Shown: one piece after another, positions 1-8,731 of the stretch
How positions within the stretch are numbered: the first letter of the stretch is position 1
Layout of the letters: every line of letters starts with the position of its first letter
NCBI GenBank assembly: GCA_030637245.1
Contig: DAOVVI010000012.1
Coordinates: 1-12,103 of the forward strand
DNA from: Cyclobacteriaceae bacterium
Lineage (GTDB): Bacteria; Bacteroidota; Bacteroidia; Cytophagales; Cyclobacteriaceae
Reading direction: 5' to 3'
DNA: 12,103 nt
The notes under the pieces: generated by a model
The model's database searches: none
Told to the model about the DNA's origin: nothing
What the model saw: only the letters and a program-made list of their open reading frames with translations
Program-made: the position numbers and the translations under genes

Positions 1-980
1 AGATTCTGCTCATTTAGCAAGACCTGAACATTTCTCTGGAACTTATTAGTAATCTGATCTAAATTGTAGTTTTCTTCAATCAGCGATTGATTTAACTGGT
101 TTACCAAGAGATTAAAATGTTCGTCAAGCTGCACCTCAAAAGTTCTCATGCCCGACAAAATAAATTCGGATACTGCAGTTGGAGTTTTCAATTTGGTGTG
201 CGCCACCAGGTCTGCAATGGTTTCATCCCGTTCATGGCCAATTCCTGTAATTACAGGCAAGGGAAATTGAGCAATATAACCTCCCAAATTATACGAATCA
301 AAGCAATCTAAGTCCAATGAAGCTCCACCACCCCGGATAATAACCAATAGATCAAATTCTTCAATTCGATCAAATACCTGAAGCATCGATTCAATCATTG
401 ATGCTTCGGCTTTATCTCCCTGCATGGTAGAATGAAAAAGCTCAACATCAAAATTATAGCCATACTCATTACCTGACAATTGGTCCATAAAGTCACCAAA
501 TCCCGCCGCCGTTTCACTACTGATTACTGCAATCCGTTGAGGAACTGTCGGCAGATTCAATTCCTTATTCATATCAAAAACGCCATCATCCATCAGTTTT
601 TGAATGACTTCTTGTCTCCTTTTGGCGCGTTCACCCAACGTGTATTGCGCATCGATGTCCTTGATATTCAATGAAAATCCATAGACCTCATGAAACTGAA
701 TCATCGCATTGAAGAGGATATTCATGCCAGGTTTCAGGCTCTGCCCTGTAATACCTTCAAACCAGGCACTCAAATTGCGATATGTATATGACCAGATTGT
801 GGCTCTCGATTTTGCCTTAATTTGATTACCTTCCTTCTCAACCAACTCAAGATAGCAGTGACCTTTCTGGTTATGCCTCATTTCTCCAATTTCTGCAACT
901 ACCCAGTAAGATGGTTCCAGGTTTTTGGCTAAAACCTCTCCAATAGTTTTGTTAAGCTCAAATAGGGAAAGATGTTCCAT
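1..980 (-). CDS. xseA: Exodeoxyribonuclease VII large subunit (3' end cut by window edge)
   Basis: Large, catalytic subunit of exonuclease VII, a cytoplasmic enzyme that degrades single-stranded DNA processively in both directions and acts in repair with the small subunit XseB. I translated 326 codons from the ATG at 978-980; the frame stays open to the window edge, so the C-terminal part (coiled coil and tail) is missing. Residues 1-110 form the N-terminal OB-fold (KGHCYLEL near 39-46, then IWSYTYR). The catalytic domain follows, with VPQRIAVISSETAAG near 146-160, IRGGG at 215-219 and TGIGHERD at 245-252. R216, H249 and D252 match the conserved Arg and the His-x-x-Asp of the E. coli enzyme. 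KTPTAVSEF near 265-273 is also family-typical. A TAnnTTTG-like element lies 19 bases upstream. xseB, often the next gene, would lie outside the window. Identification is firm. Confidence 0.96.
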   Translation of the reverse strand, partial: MEHLSLFELNKTIGEVLAKNLEPSYWVVAEIGEMRHNQKGHCYLELVEKEGNQIKAKSRATIWSYTYRNLSAWFEGITGQSLKPGMNILFNAMIQFHEVYGFSLNIKDIDAQYTLGERAKRRQEVIQKLMDDGVFDMNKELNLPTVPQRIAVISSETAAGFGDFMDQLSGNEYGYNFDVELFHSTMQGDKAEASMIESMLQVFDRIEEFDLLVIIRGGGASLDLDCFDSYNLGGYIAQFPLPVITGIGHERDETIADLVAHTKLKTPTAVSEFILSGMRTFEVQLDEHFNLLVNQLNQSLIEENYNLDQITNKFQRNVQVLLNEQN

Positions 981-998
981 TTGATAAATTAATGAATT

Positions 999-1006
999 CA
1001 AATTTA
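999..1006 (-). promoter_or_regulatory. Possible -7 element upstream of xseA
   Basis: On the minus strand this reads TAAATTTG, matching the Bacteroidota -7 consensus TAnnTTTG, and it ends 18 bases before the xseA ATG. No TTG (-33) sits at a normal distance upstream and the region is very AT-rich, so a chance match is possible. The gap to the preceding gene on this strand is 64 bases without a hairpin, so xseA may also be read through from it. Confidence 0.25.
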
Positions 1007-1044
1007 TTCAAATGATGGATTAAGTAATAAAATAAAGCTAAAAA

Positions 1045-2142
1045 CTATCTATTCTTTTTCTTTAAAAATGGAATACTATAAATCAACGTAGCGCCAACAT
1101 AACTATTAGGTTTAAGGGAAAGTTCTTCGCCGGGAAGTGCGACAGGAATATTATAATGATAGCTAAGTGCAAATGTAAAATTATGTACATAAAAATAGAA
1201 CGGTGCAGATAAACTGTAGTTCATGACGCCAAAAATATTATTTGTTGTGATAATAAAATCGGCTATGTCATCTCTATACTTTTCATAAGTATATTTTTCC
1301 AATTCCAAATATTTATCTTTTTGATTGTTCCAAAGATATCTAATGAGACGCTCTCCATATTCAGTAAACATGATTTGTCGGATTTCGTATCTTGTTTGCA
1401 AATTCGTCTCAGGATAAATGGGTGTAATCTGGTATATATCTGAGTTTCCCATTAAAATGGAGGCAGTAGGCATAAAAACAAAGCGGTCTATGAATCCCCA
1501 GTTGTTTTTGGAGAACGTGTACATCAGGTTTCCACGTAACCTATGAGCATTTTCTTCTCCAAAAAGATACGAATAATCACCAGCCAAGGTAAACTTACCA
1601 AGTTCCAGATAGGTTGAAGCATTTAAGCTGTTTGTGATTGGATAATAAATCAGTGCATCGGTATTTTCAGGAGTATTATAAAAAAAGTGATCATAACTCA
1701 ACGTATAAGTCCACTTTCTGGTGAGATTTCCTAAATATCCCAATGTTAAAATTGTGGGATTATAATTTGGCTTTATATCGCTGTTCCAATAGCCTGACAC
1801 ATCTCCGAACAAACCGGTCTTATGATAATAGGATGCTCCTGCACCAAAGCCATGCTGTTCGATGCCAAAATTTCTTCCTGCGTAGGTTATATTGCTTGTG
1901 TATCCGAATCTCAGTGACAATTGAGAAAATCTGAAATCTGTATCGAGAAGACTGTCAATAAGGTCAAGAATATCCAGTGAATTGGCTGCGAGTTCAAACT
2001 CCAGTTGATCTAAAATGATGGAATCACTTTTTAAATAATAATTCAGTAACGAATCGTATTCACTATCCTGTGACCTGGCGTTAAAAGTGATTAGGACACT
2101 TAAGAATAATATAGTTAGTATAAGTTTTGTAAAAATTCTCAA
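1045..2142 (-). CDS. Secreted, probable outer-membrane beta-barrel protein, unknown function
   Basis: I do not recognise a named family. The 365-residue product starts with a clear signal peptide (MRIFTK, hydrophobic stretch about 7-20, likely cleavage after NARSQ near residue 25). A Leu/Asp/Ser-rich helical segment (about 27-68) follows. The rest (about 70-360) alternates polar and aromatic or hydrophobic residues in short Tyr/Phe/Asn-rich strands, such as LSLRFGYTSNITYAG and LTLGYLGNL, and ends in a strand-like IYSIPFLKKKNR; this pattern suits an outer-membrane beta-barrel. The start is TTG (2140-2142): an in-frame stop at 2173-2175 and the absence of an upstream ATG or GTG leave it as the only start giving the full signal peptide. 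The gene lies between the terminator of the sigma-factor operon and xseA, so it probably has its own promoter, though I see no good one. That it is secreted is fairly sure; the barrel is inferred from composition. Confidence 0.8.
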   Translation of the reverse strand: MRIFTKLILTILFLSVLITFNARSQDSEYDSLLNYYLKSDSIILDQLEFELAANSLDILDLIDSLLDTDFRFSQLSLRFGYTSNITYAGRNFGIEQHGFGAGASYYHKTGLFGDVSGYWNSDIKPNYNPTILTLGYLGNLTRKWTYTLSYDHFFYNTPENTDALIYYPITNSLNASTYLELGKFTLAGDYSYLFGEENAHRLRGNLMYTFSKNNWGFIDRFVFMPTASILMGNSDIYQITPIYPETNLQTRYEIRQIMFTEYGERLIRYLWNNQKDKYLELEKYTYEKYRDDIADFIITTNNIFGVMNYSLSAPFYFYVHNFTFALSYHYNIPVALPGEELSLKPNSYVGATLIYSIPFLKKKNR

Positions 2143-2169
2143 AACAACAACTTTTTCGGGGTAATATGC

Positions 2170-2211
2170 TTCTTAAATAAAATCGGAGGCTATCGAGGTA
2201 ACCTCCGATTT
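2170..2211 (-). terminator. Intrinsic terminator of the sigma-factor operon
   Basis: A perfect 10-bp inverted repeat (AAATCGGAGG at 2180-2189, CCTCCGATTT at 2202-2211) encloses a 12-base loop. On the minus strand it begins 3 bases after the stop codon of the Spy-like gene, and its distal arm runs into a T-rich tract (TTTTATTT). This is a textbook Rho-independent terminator. It separates the three-gene operon from the downstream beta-barrel gene. Confidence 0.88.
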
Positions 2212-2213
2212 GG

Positions 2214-2705
2214 TTAATTATTATTTCTATCTTTCATCATTTCTCTTCGTTGCATCATTTTTTGGTTCTGATCCTGTCTTTGACGCTGATCCTGAATTCT
2301 TTTCAATAACATCTGCTGAAAATCTTTCTCGGCATTTTTCAATTTAAATAACTGCTGTGTCGAGATCACATCAGACATTCTATGAGCGTATTCCCTTTCA
2401 AGATTCAATTCTTTTTGCTTTAAATCCATTGACTTTTGAATAAGCTGCTTACTCTGTTCTTCAGTAAGATTTTTTATGTCAACATCTTTCCGGGCTTCTC
2501 TGAATTCCTGACGTATTTCTCTTCTTTCCATGTTATACTCTCTGTAAACCGGCCAGAATTTCTCAGCTTGTTCCGGTGAAAGGCCAAGCCTTTCAGTTAT
2601 CAGCGCTATACGCGCACTTTCTATCTTTTTCATTGCTTCCCTGTTTTGAGCAAATGCTCCAAGAGAGATGAAAATGAGCATTAGAATAATACTTACTCGT
2701 TTCAT
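2214..2705 (-). CDS. Spy/CpxP-like periplasmic helical protein
   Basis: The 163-residue product has a signal peptide (MKRVSIILMLIFISLGAFAQ, cleavage near residue 20) and an almost entirely helical, highly charged mature part. It carries motifs of the LTxxQ superfamily (Spy, CpxP, and the metal-sensing CnrX/ZraP relatives): LSPEQ at 42-46, a canonical LTEEQ at 80-84 and a degenerate ISTQQ at 114-118. FWPVYREYN near 50-58 is common in Bacteroidota members. From about residue 136 the tail is a low-complexity run of Gln, Arg, Met and Asn. There is no Cys and only one His. Family proteins act as periplasmic chaperones or as inhibitory sensors of envelope stress. It is the last gene of the sigma-factor operon, 18 bases after the membrane-protein gene and just before a terminator, so it is probably an output or sensor of that circuit. 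The start is ATG. The fold assignment is good; the specific role is inferred. Confidence 0.85.
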   Translation of the reverse strand: MKRVSIILMLIFISLGAFAQNREAMKKIESARIALITERLGLSPEQAEKFWPVYREYNMERREIRQEFREARKDVDIKNLTEEQSKQLIQKSMDLKQKELNLEREYAHRMSDVISTQQLFKLKNAEKDFQQMLLKRIQDQRQRQDQNQKMMQRREMMKDRNNN

Positions 2706-2723
2706 ATTTTTAGTTTTTAATTT

Positions 2724-3161
2724 CTATAATAAATCTCCGTCTATTCCATATTCATCCAATAAAGCATCAATATCTTCATCATTCATTTCCATATCCTGCA
2801 TTATTGGTCCTTCTTCATAAAAGTCCAGTTCAATATTTGAAAGATCCAGCTCCTCAATGATTTCATCGGCTGTAATGTCTGTTGTTTCCAGGTAGGCAAT
2901 CAGGTCATCAGTGCTTACCTGGGCTAACAACTCATCTGAACTAAGTGTTGAATTGTCAGTAGTTGAAATGTCAAAATAGAATAATATCAAAACCAAAGCT
3001 AAAGCAGGAGCGGCTACTTTGAAAGCCAGGCTCCAGTTGAGAGATAGTCCGAAAACCGGTTTTTTTTCATTTACACGAGATTGAATTCTCGCAGGCAACT
3101 GATCAAAGTACTTATCAGGTACCGAATAAATGTTTTTCTTTTTGATATCTTCCAGTTTCAT
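2724..3161 (-). CDS. Single-pass membrane protein with acidic C-terminus, probable anti-sigma or sigma-associated regulator
   Basis: From the ATG at 3159-3161 the product is 145 residues; a TTG at 3168-3170 would add three. The N-terminal cytoplasmic part (1-43) holds IKKKNIYSVPDKYFDQLPARI, a motif that recurs in small Bacteroidota membrane proteins encoded beside ECF sigma factors. One transmembrane helix lies at about 44-63. The remaining 80 residues, presumably periplasmic, are strikingly acidic, with a loosely repeated Ser/Thr/Ala-Asp-Asp/Glu-hydrophobic pair motif (near 75-79, 84-88 and 98-102) and a similar acidic helix near 128-138. There is no Cys or His, so it is not a zinc-binding anti-sigma of the ZAS type. 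It sits 34-43 bases after the sigma gene and 18 before the Spy-like gene. Topology and position suggest it tethers or modulates the sigma factor; direct sequence proof of anti-sigma function is lacking. Confidence 0.8.
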   Translation of the reverse strand: MKLEDIKKKNIYSVPDKYFDQLPARIQSRVNEKKPVFGLSLNWSLAFKVAAPALALVLILFYFDISTTDNSTLSSDELLAQVSTDDLIAYLETTDITADEIIEELDLSNIELDFYEEGPIMQDMEMNDEDIDALLDEYGIDGDLL

Positions 3162-3204
3162 TTTGGTCAATTTTAATCTTTAGACATAAACCGTCATATA
3201 AGGT

Positions 3205-3744
3205 TTAATTTTGTTTTAAGAATGCTTCAATTTTTTTTACTGCATGATGATAATTGGCTTTTAAGCTTCCCACCGTTGTACCTGTAATTTTGGAAATTTC
3301 TTCATATTTCATTTCATCAAAGTATTTCATATTGAATACAAGCCGTTGTTTATCCGGTAATTTTAAAAGTGCCTTTTGAAGTTTCAATTGTATTTCGTCA
3401 CCATCTATATATTGAGAACTATCCAATTTTTCTGCAAGTTCATTTTGAACATCATGAATAGGAAGAAAGAACTTATTTTTCTTTTTGCGAAGGAAATTTA
3501 AACATTCATTTGTTGCGATTCGGTAAATCCATGTGTAAAGCTGAGCGTCTTGCCTGAAATTTTCAATATGCTTCCAGACTTTCACAAATACCTCCTGCAC
3601 GAGATCGTCTGCATCATCATGATCGATTACCATTTTCCGGACATGCCAATAGATTTTTTGCTGGTATTTCCTGACCAACAAATTGAATCCATAGTTCATG
3701 GTTTCCGGGTCTCTTAACTTTAAAAGTAATTCCTTATTGTCCAA
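3205..3744 (-). CDS. ECF-type RNA polymerase sigma factor
   Basis: This 179-residue extracytoplasmic-function sigma factor of the RpoE/SigW type redirects RNA polymerase to stress promoters. Region 2 spans about 20-88: NLLVRKYQQKIYWHVRK, then the DDADDLVQEVFVKVWKHI core-binding signature (about 43-60) and YTWIYRIATNECLNFLRKKK, which contacts the -10 element. Region 4 spans about 121-178: LLKLPDKQRLVFNMKYFDEMKYEEIS followed by a helix-turn-helix (TGTTVGSLKANYHHAVKKIE) that reads the -35. The length is normal for the group. The start is TTG (3742-3744): an in-frame stop at 3766-3768 and no upstream ATG exclude longer forms, and the next Met (residue 16) would remove an N-terminus that looks family-like. 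It is the first gene of a three-gene operon with a membrane regulator and a Spy-like protein. Its regulon cannot be told from the window. Confidence 0.93.
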   Translation of the reverse strand: MDNKELLLKLRDPETMNYGFNLLVRKYQQKIYWHVRKMVIDHDDADDLVQEVFVKVWKHIENFRQDAQLYTWIYRIATNECLNFLRKKKNKFFLPIHDVQNELAEKLDSSQYIDGDEIQLKLQKALLKLPDKQRLVFNMKYFDEMKYEEISKITGTTVGSLKANYHHAVKKIEAFLKQN

Positions 3745-3812
3745 AACAGAGTCGATTTTGATGGATTAGATGTGGGTTTTGTGAAAAGGTTTAACCATCA
3801 GTAATAAAGCTC

Positions 3813-3820
3813 CAAATTTA
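3813..3820 (-). promoter_or_regulatory. Possible -7 element of the sigma-factor operon
   Basis: The minus-strand reading is TAAATTTG, an exact match to TAnnTTTG, 68 bases before the TTG start of the sigma gene. I see no convincing -33 TTG. The element overlaps the inverted repeat at 3816-3829, which could be an operator. An additional promoter read by the ECF sigma itself is plausible but I could not recognise one. Confidence 0.35.
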
Positions 3821-3882
3821 AGGTTAAATACTTTCAGATTGTCGTGTAATTGTGCTTAGAGTGAATAATTATGTTATACATG

Positions 3883-3890
3883 TAACTTTG
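3883..3890 (+). promoter_or_regulatory. Possible -7 element of the CoA-binding protein gene
   Basis: TAACTTTG matches the Bacteroidota TAnnTTTG consensus and ends 25 bases before the ATG at 3916, a normal distance. No TTG is found about 19-21 bases upstream, so only the -7 half is supported. Confidence 0.4.
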
Positions 3891-3915
3891 ACACGAAAAA
3901 TCAGTTATAGTTAAG

Positions 3916-4281
3916 ATGAAAAAAACGGTAGTAATTGGAGCAAGCCCTGAAACTTCCAGGTACTCAAACCTGGCGATTCACATGCTAAATAATGCGGGAT
4001 TTGAGTTTGTTCCGGTAGGAATTAAAAAAGGTGAAATTCTAGGGAAATCCATTTTGGATTTGAGAGAAAAACCTGTTATTGAAAACGTCCATACAGTAAC
4101 AGTTTATCTCAATCCAAAAAATCAAAAAGAATGGTATAATTATATTTTAAGTTTAGTTCCAAAAAGGTTGATTTTTAATCCCGGCACTGAAAATCCAGAG
4201 CTTGGGGATTTAGCTGAGAAGAAGGGAATAGAGGTGGAATATGCCTGTAACCTAGTATTAATTCAAACCGGGCAGTTTTAA
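3916..4281 (+). CDS. Small CoA-binding domain (Rossmann) protein
   Basis: The 121-residue stand-alone protein is of the CoA-binding-2 type, related to the nucleotide-binding domain of succinyl-CoA synthetase alpha subunits and to YccU-like proteins. The Rossmann loop is at the very N-terminus: VVIGASPETSRYSNLA (5-20), with the RYSN block typical of the family. Later landmarks are LIFNPGTENPEL (85-96) and the characteristic C-terminal CNLVLIQTGQF (111-121). The length is normal for these single-domain proteins. They are predicted cytoplasmic and bind CoA or a CoA ester, but no physiological reaction is established. The ATG at 3916 begins directly at the first strand, so the start is secure. 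It is 137 bases upstream of gyrB, which has its own -7 element, so the two need not be co-transcribed. Confidence 0.9.
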   Translation: MKKTVVIGASPETSRYSNLAIHMLNNAGFEFVPVGIKKGEILGKSILDLREKPVIENVHTVTVYLNPKNQKEWYNYILSLVPKRLIFNPGTENPELGDLAEKKGIEVEYACNLVLIQTGQF

Positions 4282-4385
4282 AAAATCTCTTTATTTTATA
4301 GATCAATAGTATATAGATTCCTAAGTAATAATTTCTGCCTGATTTTTTAAATTTATTTCATAATTCCATGCATGAAAATCGTTGA

Positions 4386-6377
<1,992 letters not shown>

Positions 6378-6399
6378 AATTATCATATATAATATAGAG

Positions 6400-6434
6400 G
6401 TAGGGTTTATATTAATGAATCCTACTTTTATTTT
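6400..6434 (+). terminator. Likely intrinsic terminator after gyrB
   Basis: GTAGGGTTTA (6400-6409) and TGAATCCTAC (6416-6425) form a 10-bp stem (two G-T wobbles) with a 6-base loop, followed by TTTTATTTT. It begins 23 bases after the gyrB stop. The stem is only moderately GC-rich, so termination may be partial. The T-rich end also resembles a weak -7 element (TACTTTTA) for ppk, which starts 24 bases later. Confidence 0.6.
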
Positions 6435-6448
6435 AGAATAGAACACAC

Positions 6449-8569
6449 ATGGTAGTAACCGATCGCACTTCTTCACAGATAGAAAAAAGTAAATTTATAA
6501 GCCGTGATTTAAGCTGGCTAAAATTTAATCAAAGAGTCCTGGATCAGGCGAAAAAACCAAATCGAAACTTTTTTGATAAATTAAAGTTCATGGCTATCAC
6601 TTCATCCAATTTGGATGAATTTTTTATGATAAGGGTGGGGAGTCTTTATAATTATCTCGACTTTAATAAAGAACGTATTGACTACTCAAGTCTCAGAGAA
6701 ATTCCCTTTAGGAAAAATTTATTGAATAAGAGTCATGAATTTTTCTTTGATCAAGCAGATCATTATATCAAGAATATTCGACCGAATTTTAAAAAACATG
6801 GTTTTAATATTCTCAATGTAAATGAATTGAATGAGGCTGAAAAGGAAAGAGTTAAGGAGTACTTTAAAAAAACAATTTTCCCCATGCTGACTCCTATGGT
6901 ATTTGACAGTTACCATACTTTTCCATCGCTTGTGAATCAGGTATTGATTTTTGGAGCAGTTACTATTGATCAGCGGGACGAAACTGAAAAGAGACGATTA
7001 TCATTTATACAAATCCCGACTAATCTTCCCAGGTTTTTTGAGATTTACCGGGATGATCAGTTAGTTTTTGTACCAATTGAAGAAGTCATACGAACATTTA
7101 TTCATAAACTTTTCAGGAATATAAGTATAGAGTCGGTCAATCTTTTCAGAATAACCAGGAATGGAGATTTCACACTTGATGAAAGTGATGATATTGAAAC
7201 AAACTTTCTGGAGGAGTTGCGCAGAAAATTGAAAACGAGAAAAACCGGCAGGGTGGTCAGGATAGAAGTTGAGGAAAATGCAAATAAATGGATGCTCCGA
7301 ATTATAAAAAACAGATGGGATCTGGAGGATGATAATATTTTTGAAGTCACAAAAGATAATTTATTTGATTATTCAGCCTTTTGGCAAATTATTGGACATA
7401 ACGAATTTAAAAATAAGGTTCCAAAATTCAATCCTCCGGTAAAACCTGTCTCGATGCAGGACATTGGATCTGAGGAGACGATATTTGAGGTTTTGAAACA
7501 ACGCGATATACTTTTACACCATCCTTATAATAGTATAGAACCGCTATTGGAGTTATTGGATAAATCAGCCGAGGACCCGAAAGTTTTATCAATTAAACTA
7601 ACGATTTATCGAGTGGCAAAGGATTCGAGGGTGACGGCCGCACTCTTGAAAGCGGCAGAAAATGGCAAGCATGTCTCTGTGTTATTTGAGGTAAAGGCAA
7701 GATTTGATGAAGAAAATAACCTGAAAGAAGCAAAAAGACTCCAGCAAGCCGGTTGCTTTGTGATTTATGGTATTCAGGAAGTAAAAACGCATACAAAGCT
7801 ATTGTTGATCGTAAGGAAAGAAGGCGAGAAGGTGACCAGGTATGTGCACATGTCCAGTGGGAACTATAATGAATCTACTTCAAAGCTATATACAGATTGG
7901 GGAATTTTAACCTCCAATGAGATATATGCCCATGATGTATCTGAATTCTTCAATGCCATTACCGGTCATTCACTACCGAGAATCTATAAATATCTAATTA
8001 CGGCTCCAAAGGACATGAGGCAGCAAATTGTTGATTTAATAAAAATTGAAGCTACAAATGCCAAAAAGGGTTTACCAAGTGGTATTATTATAAAATTAAA
8101 TTCGCTTCAGGATAAACAAACTATTAGCGAATTATACAAGGCTTCGCAGGCTGGAGTGCCAATTAAATTAATCATTCGTGGAATTTGCAGTTTACGGCCG
8201 GGTCGAAAGGGGCTTAGTGAAAATGTTGAAGTTTATTCCGTTGTTGGAGAATATCTGGAGCATTCAAGGATTTATTATTTCCATAACAATGGTGATTCGA
8301 AAATATATGGAGGAAGCGCGGATGTCATGGTAAGAAGTTTTGACAGACGAATTGAATCTTTATTTATGGTGGTTGATCCATTGCTCAAAAAGCAGGTCAT
8401 GAACATTCTCAGCTATAATTTGAAAGATGATGTGAATGCATATGTCATGAAAGAGGACGGCACATATGAAGTGAAAAAATTAACTAATAAAAAACCATTC
8501 AATATTCATAAGGAGCTATTTAAAATCACAAAAGAAGAAATTGAAAAGGTTGAATTGATCAAATCTTGA
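6449..8569 (+). CDS. ppk1: Polyphosphate kinase 1
   Basis: Catalyses reversible transfer of the ATP gamma-phosphate to inorganic polyphosphate, making a phosphate and energy store linked to stress survival. The 706 residues suit the family. The N-terminal domain has RDLSWLKFNQRVLDQA (about 19-34) and ITSSNLDEFFMIRVG (about 50-64). A head domain follows, then two phospholipase-D-like catalytic domains. In these I see the LLHHPYNS block, VLFEVKARFDEENN and KTHTKLLL, whose H448 corresponds to the autophosphorylated histidine of E. coli (H435). Also present are MSSGNYNESTSKLYTDWG, GICSLRPG and EHSRIYYF, whose H605 matches the second active-site histidine. All key residues are there. The ATG at 6449 lies 71 bases after gyrB with a probable terminator between. 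No exopolyphosphatase or phosphate-transport gene is adjacent. Confidence 0.96.
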   Translation: MVVTDRTSSQIEKSKFISRDLSWLKFNQRVLDQAKKPNRNFFDKLKFMAITSSNLDEFFMIRVGSLYNYLDFNKERIDYSSLREIPFRKNLLNKSHEFFFDQADHYIKNIRPNFKKHGFNILNVNELNEAEKERVKEYFKKTIFPMLTPMVFDSYHTFPSLVNQVLIFGAVTIDQRDETEKRRLSFIQIPTNLPRFFEIYRDDQLVFVPIEEVIRTFIHKLFRNISIESVNLFRITRNGDFTLDESDDIETNFLEELRRKLKTRKTGRVVRIEVEENANKWMLRIIKNRWDLEDDNIFEVTKDNLFDYSAFWQIIGHNEFKNKVPKFNPPVKPVSMQDIGSEETIFEVLKQRDILLHHPYNSIEPLLELLDKSAEDPKVLSIKLTIYRVAKDSRVTAALLKAAENGKHVSVLFEVKARFDEENNLKEAKRLQQAGCFVIYGIQEVKTHTKLLLIVRKEGEKVTRYVHMSSGNYNESTSKLYTDWGILTSNEIYAHDVSEFFNAITGHSLPRIYKYLITAPKDMRQQIVDLIKIEATNAKKGLPSGIIIKLNSLQDKQTISELYKASQAGVPIKLIIRGICSLRPGRKGLSENVEVYSVVGEYLEHSRIYYFHNNGDSKIYGGSADVMVRSFDRRIESLFMVVDPLLKKQVMNILSYNLKDDVNAYVMKEDGTYEVKKLTNKKPFNIHKELFKITKEEIEKVELIKS

Positions 8570-8597
8570 TTATAAATTAAAATATTTATATATAAAA

Positions 8598-8629
8598 TTG
8601 TATTATTTCCTTATTGTGCCATATATTTG
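8598..8629 (+). promoter_or_regulatory. Bacteroidota-type promoter of the metH leader
   Basis: TTG at 8598-8600 and TATATTTG at 8622-8629 are spaced by 21 bases, matching the TTG / TAnnTTTG pattern of the primary sigma factor in this phylum. A start site about 6 bases downstream would coincide with the first base of riboswitch helix P1 (8635), which supports the assignment. The AT-rich stretch 8570-8597 between ppk and this promoter shows only an AT-only inverted repeat, not a convincing terminator. Confidence 0.65.
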
Positions 8630-8634
8630 CAAAT

Positions 8635-8731
8635 CTTATCCAGAAAGACTGAGGGAAAGGGCCCGTTGATGTCTTGGCAACCTGGTAGAAAGGTGCCAAA
8701 TCCCTCCACGCCTGAGGCGTGGGAAGATAAG
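8635..8731 (+). promoter_or_regulatory. SAM-I (S-box) riboswitch aptamer
   Basis: The metH leader folds as an S-box, which binds S-adenosylmethionine. P1 closes with CTTATC (8635-8640) and GATAAG (8726-8731). Conserved core sequences appear in order: AGAAAGACTGAGGGAAAGG with GCCC (P2 and kink-turn side), GATG then GGCAACC (8676-8682), and GGTGCCAAATCCC (8692-8704). P3 is short (ACCT 8680-8683 with AGGT 8691-8694). P4 is a perfect 7-bp hairpin (CCACGCC 8706-8712, GGCGTGG 8716-8722) with a TGA loop, directly followed by the 3' strand of P1; this layout fits SAM-I rather than SAM-IV. Its position before a methionine synthase gene fits feedback repression when SAM is plentiful. Downstream bases 8732-8794 are the presumed expression platform; I see no GC-rich terminator with a U-tract there. 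Confidence 0.92.

Larger units (their letters stand above)
3745..3915. other. Divergent intergenic region
   Basis: These 171 bases separate the minus-strand sigma-factor operon from the plus-strand CoA-binding protein gene and must hold promoters for both. They contain a -7-like element for each direction, a perfect inverted repeat ATTTAA-GG-TTAAAT at 3816-3829 that overlaps the minus-strand element, and a small palindrome GGTTTAACC at 3788-3796. No further gene is visible. Confidence 0.6.

Noticed and set aside
117..674. Two plus-strand open frames of 64 codons each (117-311 and 480-674)
   Set aside because: Both are antisense to the continuous, highly conserved xseA frame and encode nothing recognisable.
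3159..3170. TTG at 3168-3170 as the start of the membrane-protein gene
   Set aside because: An ATG three codons downstream serves equally well and keeps the conserved N-terminal motif; I kept the TTG only as an alternative.
6719..7796. Minus-strand frames inside ppk
   Set aside because: They are antisense to an intact PPK1 with all catalytic residues, and have no recognisable domain.
8571..8590. Inverted repeat TATAAAT / ATTTATA after ppk as a terminator
   Set aside because: The stem is only A and T, with no GC core and no proper T-tract, so it would be too weak; ppk transcripts may run into the metH leader.
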